A stretch of DNA of 23,519 nt from DASYYE01 sp035946955 (lineage in GTDB: Bacteria > Actinomycetota > Actinomycetes > Streptosporangiales > Streptosporangiaceae). Made by a program: the position numbers and the translations under genes. Shown in pieces: positions 1 to 8,249 of this stretch. Numbering within the stretch: position 1 is the stretch's first letter; every line of letters begins with the position of its first letter. The notes under the pieces are model-generated. The model searched no databases and had not been told where the DNA came from. It was given only the letters and a program-made list of their open reading frames with translations. The DNA is taken from positions 1 to 23,519 of the forward strand of contig DASYYE010000165.1 in NCBI GenBank assembly GCA_035946955.1, written 5' to 3'.

Positions 1-119
1 GGGGTGGCGCGCCATGAGGGGGCAGACGCGCCGGGGGGACTCTGGGCGGGCGGGCCTCATAGCCGAGGAATGGCTCAAGGGGGCTGGTCTTCACGGAACA
101 TTCATGTATGTAAAGGAAT

Positions 120-138
120 GTTAATGGCTTGTTAATGG
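120..138 (+). promoter_or_regulatory. Direct repeat GTTAATGG upstream of the GH16 gene
   Basis: GTTAATGG occurs at 120-127 and again at 131-138, 11 nt (about one helical turn) apart, in a short AT-rich patch within otherwise very GC-rich DNA. It lies 63-81 nt before the chosen start codon of the secreted glucanase. That position suits a promoter or regulator site, but no clear -35/-10 pair could be assigned. Nothing else was recognised in bases 1-200. Confidence 0.2.
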
Positions 139-200
139 AGGGGCCAGTAGCGTCCCGGGTGGGAAGCAATAGTAAAGCAGCGGTAAAGCGAGGTGCTGCG

Positions 201-1604
201 ATGAGTCCATTAATGCATGACCACACCGTTTCCCGATGGGCAGGTCACCTCAAACGGCCGACCACAGCCCGGCTGGTTGCCGTCGCTGCCGGGGCGGCCA
301 CACTCCTCGTGCTGGCGGTCACCCCCGCGGGTGCCACCGCCGAGCACCCACGGGCAGCGGTCCCCGGTGCGATGGCCGCGCGCATGACGGTGACACGCGG
401 CGCTGTGCCGGTGCCCCCGCCGGGCTGGACCACGGTCTTCAGCGACGACTTCAGCGGCGCCGCTGGCAGCCCGCCATCGGGCCAGTGGATGTATGACACC
501 GGGCCCGGGTCGAGCTTCGGCACGGGCGAGATCGAGACCATGACCAACTCGACCAGCAACGGCCACCTGGACGGCAACGGCAACCTCGACATCACCGCAC
601 TGAACCAGGGCGGCTCGTGGACGTCCGCCCGTATCCAGACGACCAGCCCGGTGGTGGGTGCCCCGGCCGGCGGTGAGCTCGAGGTGACCGCGCTGATCCA
701 GCAGCCCAGCGGTGGGCCGGGCTACTGGCCGGCGTTCTGGATGCTCGGCCCGGGCCAGTGGCCGGAGAACGGCGAGATCGACATCATGGAGGACGTCAAC
801 TCGCTGTCCGAGGTGTCCGGGACGGTCCACTGCGGCACGTTCCCGGGCGGCCCCTGCAATGAGGGCAACGGCATCGGCAGCGGCCTGGTGGGCTGCGGCG
901 GTTGCCAGAGCGGCTACCACACCTACTCGATGATCCTCGACCGGACGAACGCCTCGGACGAGAGGATCACCTTCTACCTCGACGGCAACCAGTACTTCCA
1001 GGTCAGCGAGAACCAGGTCGGCGCCGCCACCTGGCAGCAGGCCTTCGACCACAACATGTCGATCATCCTCGACCTCGCCATGGGCGGTAACTACCCGAAC
1101 GGCCAGTGCGGGTGCGGCACGCCCAATGGCGCGACGAGTTCCGGCGGCACCATGAGCGTCTCCTACGTCGCCGCCTACCAGACGGGTGGCAACGGCGGTG
1201 GCGGCGGCGGTGGCGGCAACCCGACCGGGCCGATCACCGGCTACGGCGGGCTCTGCGTTGACGACCGGTCCGCCGACCCCACCAACTTCAACCCGATCCA
1301 GATATGGGGCTGCAACGGCACCAACGCCCAGCAGTGGACCGTGGTGGCGGCAGGCAGCACCCTCCATGTGCTCGGCAAGTGCATGGACATCAAGTACGGC
1401 GGCACTGCCAACGGCACGACTGTGGACCTCTACGACTGCAATAACACGGCCGCGCAGGTGTTCATCCCCGAGCCCAACGGCTCCCTGTACAACCCACAGT
1501 CCAACAAGTGCCTAGACGACACCAACTGGTCCACGACCTGGGGCACGCAACTCCAGATCTGGGACTGCACCGGCAATGCCAACCAGGCCTGGCACCTGCC
1601 CTGA
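201..1604 (+). CDS. Secreted GH16 endo-beta-glucanase with C-terminal ricin-B lectin (CBM13-like) domain
   Basis: Extracellular endoglucanase of glycoside hydrolase family 16, probably cleaving beta-1,3 or beta-1,3-1,4 glucans. The 467-aa product has a signal peptide (basic Lys-Arg start, hydrophobic residues 25-41, likely cleavage near Ala-Thr-Ala at 45-47). The catalytic domain is about residues 77-315 and carries the GH16 signature EIDIME, with nucleophile E192, helper D194 and acid/base E197. A Gly-rich linker follows at about 329-341. Residues 345-467 hold three ricin-type units, each with a GxCxD-like start; the QxW motif is intact in units one and three and is QVF in unit two. The ATG at 201 is preceded by GAGG at 190-193. 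An in-frame ATG at 129 would add 24 residues before the signal and looks less likely. The gene is a lone unit with its own terminator. Exact glucan specificity cannot be read from the sequence. Confidence 0.93.
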   Translation: MSPLMHDHTVSRWAGHLKRPTTARLVAVAAGAATLLVLAVTPAGATAEHPRAAVPGAMAARMTVTRGAVPVPPPGWTTVFSDDFSGAAGSPPSGQWMYDTGPGSSFGTGEIETMTNSTSNGHLDGNGNLDITALNQGGSWTSARIQTTSPVVGAPAGGELEVTALIQQPSGGPGYWPAFWMLGPGQWPENGEIDIMEDVNSLSEVSGTVHCGTFPGGPCNEGNGIGSGLVGCGGCQSGYHTYSMILDRTNASDERITFYLDGNQYFQVSENQVGAATWQQAFDHNMSIILDLAMGGNYPNGQCGCGTPNGATSSGGTMSVSYVAAYQTGGNGGGGGGGGNPTGPITGYGGLCVDDRSADPTNFNPIQIWGCNGTNAQQWTVVAAGSTLHVLGKCMDIKYGGTANGTTVDLYDCNNTAAQVFIPEPNGSLYNPQSNKCLDDTNWSTTWGTQLQIWDCTGNANQAWHLP

Positions 1605-1615
1605 CCCTCACCGTC

Positions 1616-1652
1616 CGCCCCGCCGTGCCGCTCTCCCCGGCACGGCGGGGCG
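1616..1652 (+). terminator. Strong hairpin terminator after the GH16 gene
   Basis: A perfect 15-bp stem (arms 1616-1630 and 1638-1652, left arm CGCCCCGCCGTGCCG) closes a 7-nt loop and is followed by CGTTTCCT. It begins 12 nt after the glucanase stop codon. The T tract is short, as is common in high-GC actinobacteria. Confidence 0.85.
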
Positions 1653-1862
1653 CGTTTCCTGCCATTCCCTGAGTAGCGCGGCCGGGTTCCGGCCATTTCT
1701 GCCTGGTGGGCGCAACCGGCAGACTTCCGGCATTTTGTGTCCAAAACCCTGAACTGCCAGCCAACCGGGTTACTGTCAGGAAGGCCGCTGTTCCAGCGCT
1801 ACCGGGCAGACCCATGGCCTGGGCTGGCATGGCAGTTGGCCGGACCGCACTGGGAGGATCAC

Positions 1863-4460
1863 ATGGGCGGTGTTTGGGCTGCGGTCACGCCAGTCCGGCG
1901 GTGGCGGGCAGGGACTCTGACCGGTGCGGTGGTTCTGCTGGTGACCGCGGCAACTACCGCGCAGGCAGCCACCAGGGCCAACCCCGTGGTCCAGCGTACC
2001 GTGCCACGCACAGCGGCCGCCGGGACCATCTCCACCGTCGCAGGCGGCGTCGGGGGGCCTGCCAAAGCCACCAGGGTGCCGCTGTTCTCCCCCTGCGGGC
2101 TCGCCTACATCGGGGGCAACGTCTACGTCGCGGACAGCGAAGTCGTGCGGAAGGTGAACCCACAGAGTGACTGGCTGACGAACCTCGCTGGCAACGCCGC
2201 GCCCGTCAGCCCCCTGGGTGACGGTGGGCCAGCGGCGGCCGCTTCCCTGGAAGGGGCCTGCTCGGTCGTGACGGACCACTTCGGCAACGTGCTCATCGGG
2301 GACCAGTTCCACGCCCGGGTGCGGATGGCAGTGGCCAGGACAGGCACCTACTTCGGGCGCAAGTTCACCGCGGGCAACATCTACACGGTGGCTGGCAACG
2401 GCCATCTCGGGTTCGCGGGCGACGGCGGCCCGGCCATCCACGCCAGGGTCGGACGTGTCACCGGGGTGGCACTGGACGGCGCAGGCAACCTCGTGGTCGT
2501 CTCGTTGAACAGGCGGGTCCGGGTGGTCGCCGCCCACACCGGCACGTTCTACGGCCAGGCGATGACTATTGGTGACATCTACACGGTGGCAGGGACCGAT
2601 GGCCCCGGGTTCGCGGGCGACGGCGGCCCCGCCACCGCCGCCCAGTTCAACAACCTGCAGGCGCTGTCCATCGACGCCCACGGGAACCTGCTGGTCGCCG
2701 ACCAGTTGAACGACCGGGTGCGGGTCGTCGCGGAACAGACCGGGACGTTCTACGCGCAGGCGATGACGGCCGGTGACATCTACACGGTCGCTGGCGACGG
2801 CACGTTCGGGTTCGCGGGCGACGACGGCCCGGCGACCAGCGCCGAACTCAACTTCCCGCAGGGCGTGGTGACCGACAGCGCGGGCAACCTGCTGGTCGCT
2901 GACATCCACAACAACCGGGTCCGGGTGGTGGCGGGCAGCACCGGGATGTTCTACGGCCAGGCAATGACCGAGGGTGACATCTACACCATTGCGGGCAACG
3001 GCACGGCGGGGTTCACCGGCGACGGCGGGCCGGCCGCCGGCGCTGAACTGTCCGGCCCGAGCGGGGCCGCGGTGGACGGTGCCGGGAACGTGCTAGTCGC
3101 CGACCAGGGCAACCTCCGGGTGCGCGTGGTCGCGGCCAGCACCGGCACCTTCTACGGTCAGGCGATGACGCGGGGGGACATCTACACCGTCGCCGGTGAC
3201 CCCACAGGCACCGGCGACGGGGGCCCGGCTACGAGCGCCACCCTGGAACACCCCACGAGCATGGCGACCGACAGCGCCGGTGACCTGTTCGTGGGCGACG
3301 GCGACAGCAACTTCAACCAGGTGCGGATGGTCGCAGGCAGCACCGGGTCCTTCTTCGGCAAGGCGATGATCAAGGGCCACATCTACACCGTGGCCGGCGA
3401 CGGGGCCGACAACTCGTCCTGCCCCAGGGCCAACGGCGGCCCCGCTACCCGGTTCCACCTCGCCTTCCTCGGCCGGGTCGGGCTGGACAACTCGGGGAAC
3501 CTGGTCTTCCCGGACTGCGCCCAGGTCCAGGTCGTGGCCGCGCAGGACGGCACCTTCTACGGGCAGGCGATGACGGCCGGGCACATCTACACCGTGGCGG
3601 GAGACGGCCTGCGCGGATCCTCGGGAAACGGTGGGCCGGCCACCAGCGCCGAGTTCGACTTCGCCGAAGGCGGCGTCGGCTTCATAAGCGGGGCGGTGAC
3701 CGCGGACCTGGCCGGGAACCTGGTGATCACCGACACCGGGAACAACTGGCTCCGGGTCGTGGCCGCCCACACCGGAACCTTCTACAGCCAGGCGATGACC
3801 AAGGGCGACATCTACGCCGTCGCCGGCAACGGCACCCCCGGGTTCGCTGGCGACGGCGGGCCCGCCAGCGCTGCCGAACTCAACAGCCCAGATGCCGTGG
3901 CGCTGGACAGCGCGGGGAACCTGGTGGTTGCGGACAATGGGAACAACCGCATCCGGGTGGTCGCGGCCAGCACGGGCGCCTTCTACGGCCAGGCGATGAC
4001 CAAGGGCGACATCTACACGGTCGCCGGCAACGGCTCGCAGACGTTCTCCGGCGACGGCGGGCCCGCGACCGCGGCCGGTGTCGCCTCCCCGAGCGGCACC
4101 GCTGTGGACAGTGCGGGGAACCTGGCGGTCCTCGACATCAATGACTTCCGGGTCCGGGTGGTGGCCGCGAGCACGGGCGCCTTCTATGGCCAGGCGATGA
4201 CAAGGGGCGACATCTACACGGTCGCCGGCAACGGCATCCCCGGGTTCGCTGGCGACGGCGGACCCGCCACCAGCGCCGAATTGGACTTCCAGGACATCGT
4301 CGGCGCCGCGCTCCCCTCGGCGGGAGGCGTGGCCACCGACCGCGCCGGGAACCTCCTGATCGCCGACTGCTTCAACGCCCGGGTGCGGGAGGTGGCCGGG
4401 TGGTCCAGCGGTCAGTCTGCGGCGGCGCCAGCCTGGCCGCCGCCGCGGCGCAGCACCTGA
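1863..4460 (+). CDS. Secreted NHL-repeat beta-propeller protein (12 repeats)
   Basis: An 865-aa exported protein made almost entirely of NHL repeats; function unknown. The signal peptide has an Arg-rich start, a hydrophobic stretch and an Ala-Gln-Ala cleavage site near residue 38. I count 12 units with the core pattern AGNLxVADxxNxRVRVV, about 66 residues apart. Units are joined by a linker like TFYGQAMTxGDIYTVAGNG and a GFAGDGGPAT loop. Twelve units would fit two six-bladed propellers. Some units have drifted, for example VVVSLNRRV in unit three and VFPDCAQV in unit eight. The ATG at 1863 has GGGAGG at 1852-1857; a longer reading from the GTG at 1737 would put about 42 residues ahead of the signal and is rejected. 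The 24-residue tail after the last unit is read from DNA that also encodes the end of the convergent murJ-like gene (49-nt overlap). NHL propellers usually bind proteins or ligands; no catalytic domain is visible. Confidence 0.88.
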   Translation: MGGVWAAVTPVRRWRAGTLTGAVVLLVTAATTAQAATRANPVVQRTVPRTAAAGTISTVAGGVGGPAKATRVPLFSPCGLAYIGGNVYVADSEVVRKVNPQSDWLTNLAGNAAPVSPLGDGGPAAAASLEGACSVVTDHFGNVLIGDQFHARVRMAVARTGTYFGRKFTAGNIYTVAGNGHLGFAGDGGPAIHARVGRVTGVALDGAGNLVVVSLNRRVRVVAAHTGTFYGQAMTIGDIYTVAGTDGPGFAGDGGPATAAQFNNLQALSIDAHGNLLVADQLNDRVRVVAEQTGTFYAQAMTAGDIYTVAGDGTFGFAGDDGPATSAELNFPQGVVTDSAGNLLVADIHNNRVRVVAGSTGMFYGQAMTEGDIYTIAGNGTAGFTGDGGPAAGAELSGPSGAAVDGAGNVLVADQGNLRVRVVAASTGTFYGQAMTRGDIYTVAGDPTGTGDGGPATSATLEHPTSMATDSAGDLFVGDGDSNFNQVRMVAGSTGSFFGKAMIKGHIYTVAGDGADNSSCPRANGGPATRFHLAFLGRVGLDNSGNLVFPDCAQVQVVAAQDGTFYGQAMTAGHIYTVAGDGLRGSSGNGGPATSAEFDFAEGGVGFISGAVTADLAGNLVITDTGNNWLRVVAAHTGTFYSQAMTKGDIYAVAGNGTPGFAGDGGPASAAELNSPDAVALDSAGNLVVADNGNNRIRVVAASTGAFYGQAMTKGDIYTVAGNGSQTFSGDGGPATAAGVASPSGTAVDSAGNLAVLDINDFRVRVVAASTGAFYGQAMTRGDIYTVAGNGIPGFAGDGGPATSAELDFQDIVGAALPSAGGVATDRAGNLLIADCFNARVREVAGWSSGQSAAAPAWPPPRRST

Positions 4461-6199
4461 GTGGCGGCGGACCGCAGGTCCGCGCCGTCGAGCGCGAGCA
4501 CCACGGCCCCGTACACGACCGTCGCCACGGCGCAGGCGAGCAGGGCGACGCATGCGTTCAGCAGGAAACCGCTGACCGGCAGCCCAGCGGACACCCCGGC
4601 ACCCGCGGCAGCGCCGGCCACCGCACCGGCCAGGCCTGCCGCGGCAGCCCGGCCAGTGCCACGCAGCGCCGCAGCACCCCGGGCGCGCCGGACCGCAACG
4701 AGCACTGCCAGGCCCGCGCAGCTCAGGCCCACGGTGTTGCCCAGGCCGAGCGCTGGTACGACCCGGTCCGGCTGGACTACGGAGACCAGCACGACGTCGG
4801 TGACGATGACCAGCAGCCAGCCGCCGACCAGCGACAGCGCCACTACCCGGGACCGGTGGCAGGCGAACAGCACCCGGGACAGGGCGGCGGTGAGCCCGTA
4901 CCCCACGAGCCCGGGCGCGAACGCGGCGAACGCGAGCGCGAGCTGGTGGGTCTGGGCCGGGGCCGAGTGCCTGGCGGCGAACAGCCAGGCAGTGGGCACC
5001 GCCGCCCCGGCCAGCAGCGCGGCACCCAGCCATGACAGCAGGAGGACGGCCCGGGTGCTGGCAGCGGCGTGGCGGTCGAACTCCACGCCCGACGTAGCGG
5101 ACAGCACCGGGAACACACTGGTCGCGACCGGTACCGCCAGCACCGCGTATGGCAGGAAGAACACCTGCCAGCCGAAGTTGTACTGGACCAGGGCGCCGCT
5201 GCCACCGTGCTTGTTGGCCAGCACGATGACCGCGATCACCGACGCGTCCTGGGCAATGAGCGTGGCCACGCCGACGGCGGCCAGCCCGGCGGCCCGGCGC
5301 GCGACACCGGGCGGGAACCGCAGGGTGGGCCGCAGCCGCAACCGGAGCCGCAGCGCGGGGCCGATCGCGGTGAGGACCAGTGCCGCGACACCCGCCGTGG
5401 TCCCGACCGACAGGACGAGCTGGGCATTGCCGGGCAGTACGGACAGGTCCTGCGTGTCACCATGCCCGAGCGGGACGAAGATGAAGTAGGCGGCACTGAC
5501 CACGACGCTGGACAGCACCGGCGCCAGCACCGGCGCGGTGAAGCGCCGGTGCGCCTGCAGGATCCCGTACAGCACGACGGCCAGGCCGTAGAGCAGCACC
5601 TGCGGAGCGAACACCGCGAGCATGCTGGCCGCGACCGAGGCGGTCGCCGACGCCGGGCAGTGCGGCGGCTTCTGCAGGAGCAGCGCGGAGAGTGGGCCCG
5701 CGACCAGGGCGATCACCAGGCTGGCTGGGGTGAGGAGGACCACGGCCCAGGTCAGCAACGCGGAGGCGGTCTGGCCCGCTTCGGCGTCCGCTGCCCGACG
5801 CGCCTGCGCACCCCCGCCACTGTTGCTGTTATCAGCGTTTTCAGTGTCCGCCTCAGCCGCTGTCCGGCTGGCACCAGTGCGTGCCGGGCCGTCACCGGTG
5901 CCTGGTGCGCGGCCGAGCGAGCGCCGGGCCGCCGCCCCGGCCAGGACGGGCACCACCACGCTGGTGAGCGCGCCGCCGAGGACGATGTCGTAGATGACGT
6001 TCGGCACCTGGTTGGCGGTCGTGTACGCGGTGCCCAGGCAGGTGCTGCCGACCGTGTGCGCGAAAACCAGCTGGCGGCCGAAGCCGATGACCCTGGCGGC
6101 CACCGTGATCACGCCCATCAGCACGGCAGCCCGCCCAATGGCACGCCCGGCCTGGCGCGCCGGCCCTGGCTCGGTCACCGGGGCCGAAGGCCTGGTCAC
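4412..6199 (-). CDS. murJ: MurJ/MviN-family lipid-linked precursor flippase
   Basis: A 595-aa integral membrane protein of the MurJ/MviN family (MOP superfamily). These proteins move lipid-linked wall precursors such as lipid II across the membrane. Visible hallmarks are RVIGFGRQ at residues 36-43, ANQVPNVIYDIVLGGAL at about 66-82, and a long series of hydrophobic helices, including the LVQYNFGWQVFFLPYAVLAVPVATSVFP region. A low-complexity cytoplasmic insertion at about 92-146 (Arg-Ala-Glu-Asn rich) separates the second and third helices. I chose the GTG at 6199, which overlaps the upstream stop as GTGA; the reading frame stays open to 6373, but that part lies inside the preceding gene. It is the last gene of the operon, directly behind a MraY/WecA-like transferase. 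Actinobacteria often carry another MurJ elsewhere, so this one may be a paralog for a different glycolipid. Assignment to the family is firm; the substrate is inferred. Confidence 0.85.
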   Translation of the reverse strand: MTRPSAPVTEPGPARQAGRAIGRAAVLMGVITVAARVIGFGRQLVFAHTVGSTCLGTAYTTANQVPNVIYDIVLGGALTSVVVPVLAGAAARRSLGRAPGTGDGPARTGASRTAAEADTENADNSNSGGGAQARRAADAEAGQTASALLTWAVVLLTPASLVIALVAGPLSALLLQKPPHCPASATASVAASMLAVFAPQVLLYGLAVVLYGILQAHRRFTAPVLAPVLSSVVVSAAYFIFVPLGHGDTQDLSVLPGNAQLVLSVGTTAGVAALVLTAIGPALRLRLRLRPTLRFPPGVARRAAGLAAVGVATLIAQDASVIAVIVLANKHGGSGALVQYNFGWQVFFLPYAVLAVPVATSVFPVLSATSGVEFDRHAAASTRAVLLLSWLGAALLAGAAVPTAWLFAARHSAPAQTHQLALAFAAFAPGLVGYGLTAALSRVLFACHRSRVVALSLVGGWLLVIVTDVVLVSVVQPDRVVPALGLGNTVGLSCAGLAVLVAVRRARGAAALRGTGRAAAAGLAGAVAGAAAGAGVSAGLPVSGFLLNACVALLACAVATVVYGAVVLALDGADLRSAATQVLRRGGGQAGAAAD

Positions 6200-7188
6200 G
6201 GCCCTGGCTTTGCCGCCCCGGAGCCCCCTGCGGAGCCTCCCCCGGACGTGGCCGGCCCGGCGTCCGCCGCGTGCTCTGGCTGCCCGGAGCCGTCTGCATG
6301 GATGCGGGCGGCTGGCTGTGGCCGGACTGGCACCGCGCTGGCCGGAGGACGGCGGCCGAGCATGTCCAGCCACCGCAGCGCCGGTGTCCGCTCGATCACC
6401 TTGGTGAAGCTGACCCTCTCACTCGCCGCGGTCAGGCCGACGACCACGCCCAGCATGGCCAGCCTGGCGGGCCGGGACATGGTCGCGCCCGCCGCCACGC
6501 CCAGCATCGCGCCGAGCGCATTGGCGCCCGAGTCGCCGAGCATGGCCCGTTCACCGAGGTCTTCGGGGAGCAGGGCAAGGGCCGCACCGAGCGGGGCGCT
6601 CACCGCCACTGCGGCCGTCTCACCGCCCGCGGCGGCGATCAGGGCACCGCTGGCCGCGGCCACCTTGATGGCGCGGCCAGGGCGCAGGTCGAACAGGTTG
6701 AGCAGGTTCGCAGTGCCCGCGGTCAGGGCGGCGTTCAGTGCGACGTCGACGGGGGAGCCACCCAGCAGTGCGCCCGCTGCCAGCCCGGTGGCGCCGATCC
6801 CGCCGATTTTGACCGCACCGGTGGTCACCTCGCCCTTGGCCAGTGCCCCGAGGTGCCCGCGGAACCCGCGCTTGTCGCCGCTGCCGGCCAGGTCGTCGTA
6901 GGCGCCGAACGCGGCAGCACCCGCTCCGGCCACCGCGAGGGCGGCACGCACGCGCAGCGGCAGGGCCGGGCTCGGGCTGGCCGCGGCTGCCAGGATGGCG
7001 CCCGCGGCGACCGCCGGGCCTTCGAGCAGTGTGACCGGCTCGCCGCGGTGGTTGGTCCGGTCCCAGGTGCCGGGACGGCCTGGTGGCTGACGGCGCAATG
7101 CACGGTAGGTGGCCCAGGCAGCGCCGCTGGCGAGCGCGGCGGTTGCCATCGCCCCCAGTGCGTGTGCCGGGCGGATGGGTCGGCTCAT
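6196..7188 (-). CDS. MraY/WecA-family phosphosugar-polyprenol transferase (GT4-like)
   Basis: A 330-aa membrane protein of the polyprenyl-phosphate N-acetylhexosamine-1-phosphate transferase family (MraY, WecA, TagO). These enzymes move a sugar phosphate from a UDP-sugar to a lipid carrier on the cytoplasmic face. Family motifs are present: YDDLAGSGDKRGFRGH at 97-112 with the paired Asp 98-99, NLLNLFDLRPGRA at 161-173 and LGDSGANALG at 217-226. The motif after NLFD reads LRPG where MraY has DG(L), and the protein is shorter than typical MraY, so the sugar substrate is unclear. The C-terminal 45 residues are a Gly/Ser/Ala-rich tail without helices. The ATG at 7188 overlaps the stop of steB (ATGA) and the stop overlaps the murJ-like start (GTGA), pointing to coupled translation. 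It may make a lipid-linked sugar that the next gene product flips. Confidence 0.82.
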   Translation of the reverse strand: MSRPIRPAHALGAMATAALASGAAWATYRALRRQPPGRPGTWDRTNHRGEPVTLLEGPAVAAGAILAAAASPSPALPLRVRAALAVAGAGAAAFGAYDDLAGSGDKRGFRGHLGALAKGEVTTGAVKIGGIGATGLAAGALLGGSPVDVALNAALTAGTANLLNLFDLRPGRAIKVAAASGALIAAAGGETAAVAVSAPLGAALALLPEDLGERAMLGDSGANALGAMLGVAAGATMSRPARLAMLGVVVGLTAASERVSFTKVIERTPALRWLDMLGRRPPASAVPVRPQPAARIHADGSGQPEHAADAGPATSGGGSAGGSGAAKPGP

Positions 7189-8249
7189 CCTTGACCTGTC
7201 TTGGACGGGTGGGGGTGGCTAGGGTTGTCAGACGGCGAGGAGACCGGCTGCGTAGGTGAGTTGGTGGGTGTGGGGCTGGGCGTCGGTGCGGGGCTCGGGA
7301 CAGGGTTGTTGGTGGTGGGCAGCAGCCCGTAGGCGCCGCCGTGGTCTCCGCGCAACTCCTTGCACAGCACCTGTACGACCGTGATGGCCAAGGCCACGTT
7401 GTCGTAGTTCTCCACGGTGGATGGGCTGCCATTCGCGTTGCCCGCACGCAAAGAGTCGATCAAGCTGCCTGGCCCCGAGGCCGAGGTCGGTCCCGCCACG
7501 ACCGTGCCCTGGCCCGCACGCTCGAACTGCCGCGCCAGCGTGACCAGCGCGACGGTGGACGGGTTCGCGCTGGGCGACGGGTTCGCGCTGGGGGTCGTGG
7601 GCGGCGAGGCAGGTGCCACCAGGACCGCGAGGTTGGCATAGACGGGCGGGTTCCCGGACAGGGACACGTATTGAGGACTGCTGTTCACGAACCCGTTCAC
7701 GACCGAAGCGCTGGTGGAGTCCGGCTGGCCCGCAGCCGGCTGGCCCAGACCGTCTTTGGTGAGGAGCGCGCCGGCGAGCACCTGTCCCGCCTGGGCGGTC
7801 GGGGAGCCAGGAGACAGCGGCTGGCCGACAGGGTCCAGATGCGGTGCCAGACCCTGTATGAACTGGTGGAGCTGCGACTGCCCGGAGCGGCTGGTGTCGA
7901 GGAGCGAGGGCTGGAGGGTCACCTGCCCGGTGACGCTGCCACCCGCCATCGAGATGCCGCTCATGATCTGGGTGATCTCAGTGGAGTCCGCACCCGGCGC
8001 TTCGACCAGCACGACGTGTTCGCCGGTCAGCAGGTCTTTGACGATGGCCTGCTCATTGGCGCCGATGAGGCTCTGGTACCCGTTGATCTGGTTGTGCTGC
8101 TGGTGGATCTGGGCCTCTTCGTTACGTGACTGCGCCTTGAGTTGTTGCGCGAGCCAGGGCTCCAGTGCGGTCGAGCCGACCAGCAGTCCCAGGCCCAAGG
8201 CCAGGAAGACGGCCACGATGGAGACGAGGTGATAACGGAAGTCGATCAA
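7185..8249 (-). CDS. steB: SteB/MctB-family envelope protein (Rv1698 ortholog)
   Basis: Ortholog of Rv1698, described both as MctB, a copper-linked envelope protein, and as SteB of the SteAB cell-separation pair in Corynebacterineae. The 354-aa product starts with the family hallmark IDFRYHLVSIVAVFLALGLG, giving one N-terminal membrane helix at about residues 7-28. A Gln-rich coiled-coil segment follows at about 37-75, then an external domain and a Pro/Ser/Thr-rich tail (about 316-354). The start is a TTG at 8249 overlapping the steA stop as TTGA. This gives the canonical N-terminus; a start at 8288 would add 13 atypical residues. Only one Cys (in VLCKEL) is visible, which gives little support for copper binding by thiols. 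The gene is coupled on both sides by 4-nt overlaps. Family membership is firm; the cell-separation role is carried over from other actinobacteria. Confidence 0.87.
   Translation of the reverse strand: MIDFRYHLVSIVAVFLALGLGLLVGSTALEPWLAQQLKAQSRNEEAQIHQQHNQINGYQSLIGANEQAIVKDLLTGEHVVLVEAPGADSTEITQIMSGISMAGGSVTGQVTLQPSLLDTSRSGQSQLHQFIQGLAPHLDPVGQPLSPGSPTAQAGQVLAGALLTKDGLGQPAAGQPDSTSASVVNGFVNSSPQYVSLSGNPPVYANLAVLVAPASPPTTPSANPSPSANPSTVALVTLARQFERAGQGTVVAGPTSASGPGSLIDSLRAGNANGSPSTVENYDNVALAITVVQVLCKELRGDHGGAYGLLPTTNNPVPSPAPTPSPTPTNSPTQPVSSPSDNPSHPHPSKTGQG

Noticed and set aside
210..1367. Long minus-strand open frame across the GH16 gene
   Set aside because: Shadow of a GC-rich gene: Arg/Ala/Val/Gly-rich with no domain, and opposite a clear glucanase.
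3093..5033. 646-codon minus-strand frame across the NHL repeats and the murJ-like end
   Set aside because: Its periodic sequence mirrors the NHL repeats on the other strand, and it overlaps the genuine murJ-like frame; no family features.
6200..6373. Longer N-terminus for the murJ-like protein
   Set aside because: The extra 58 residues are Arg-rich, lie within the transferase gene and precede the normal family start; the GTGA overlap at 6196-6199 is a better start.
5069..6901. 610-codon plus-strand frame opposite the murJ-like gene and transferase
   Set aside because: Low-complexity product rich in Arg, Gly, His and Gln, antisense to two recognised membrane proteins.
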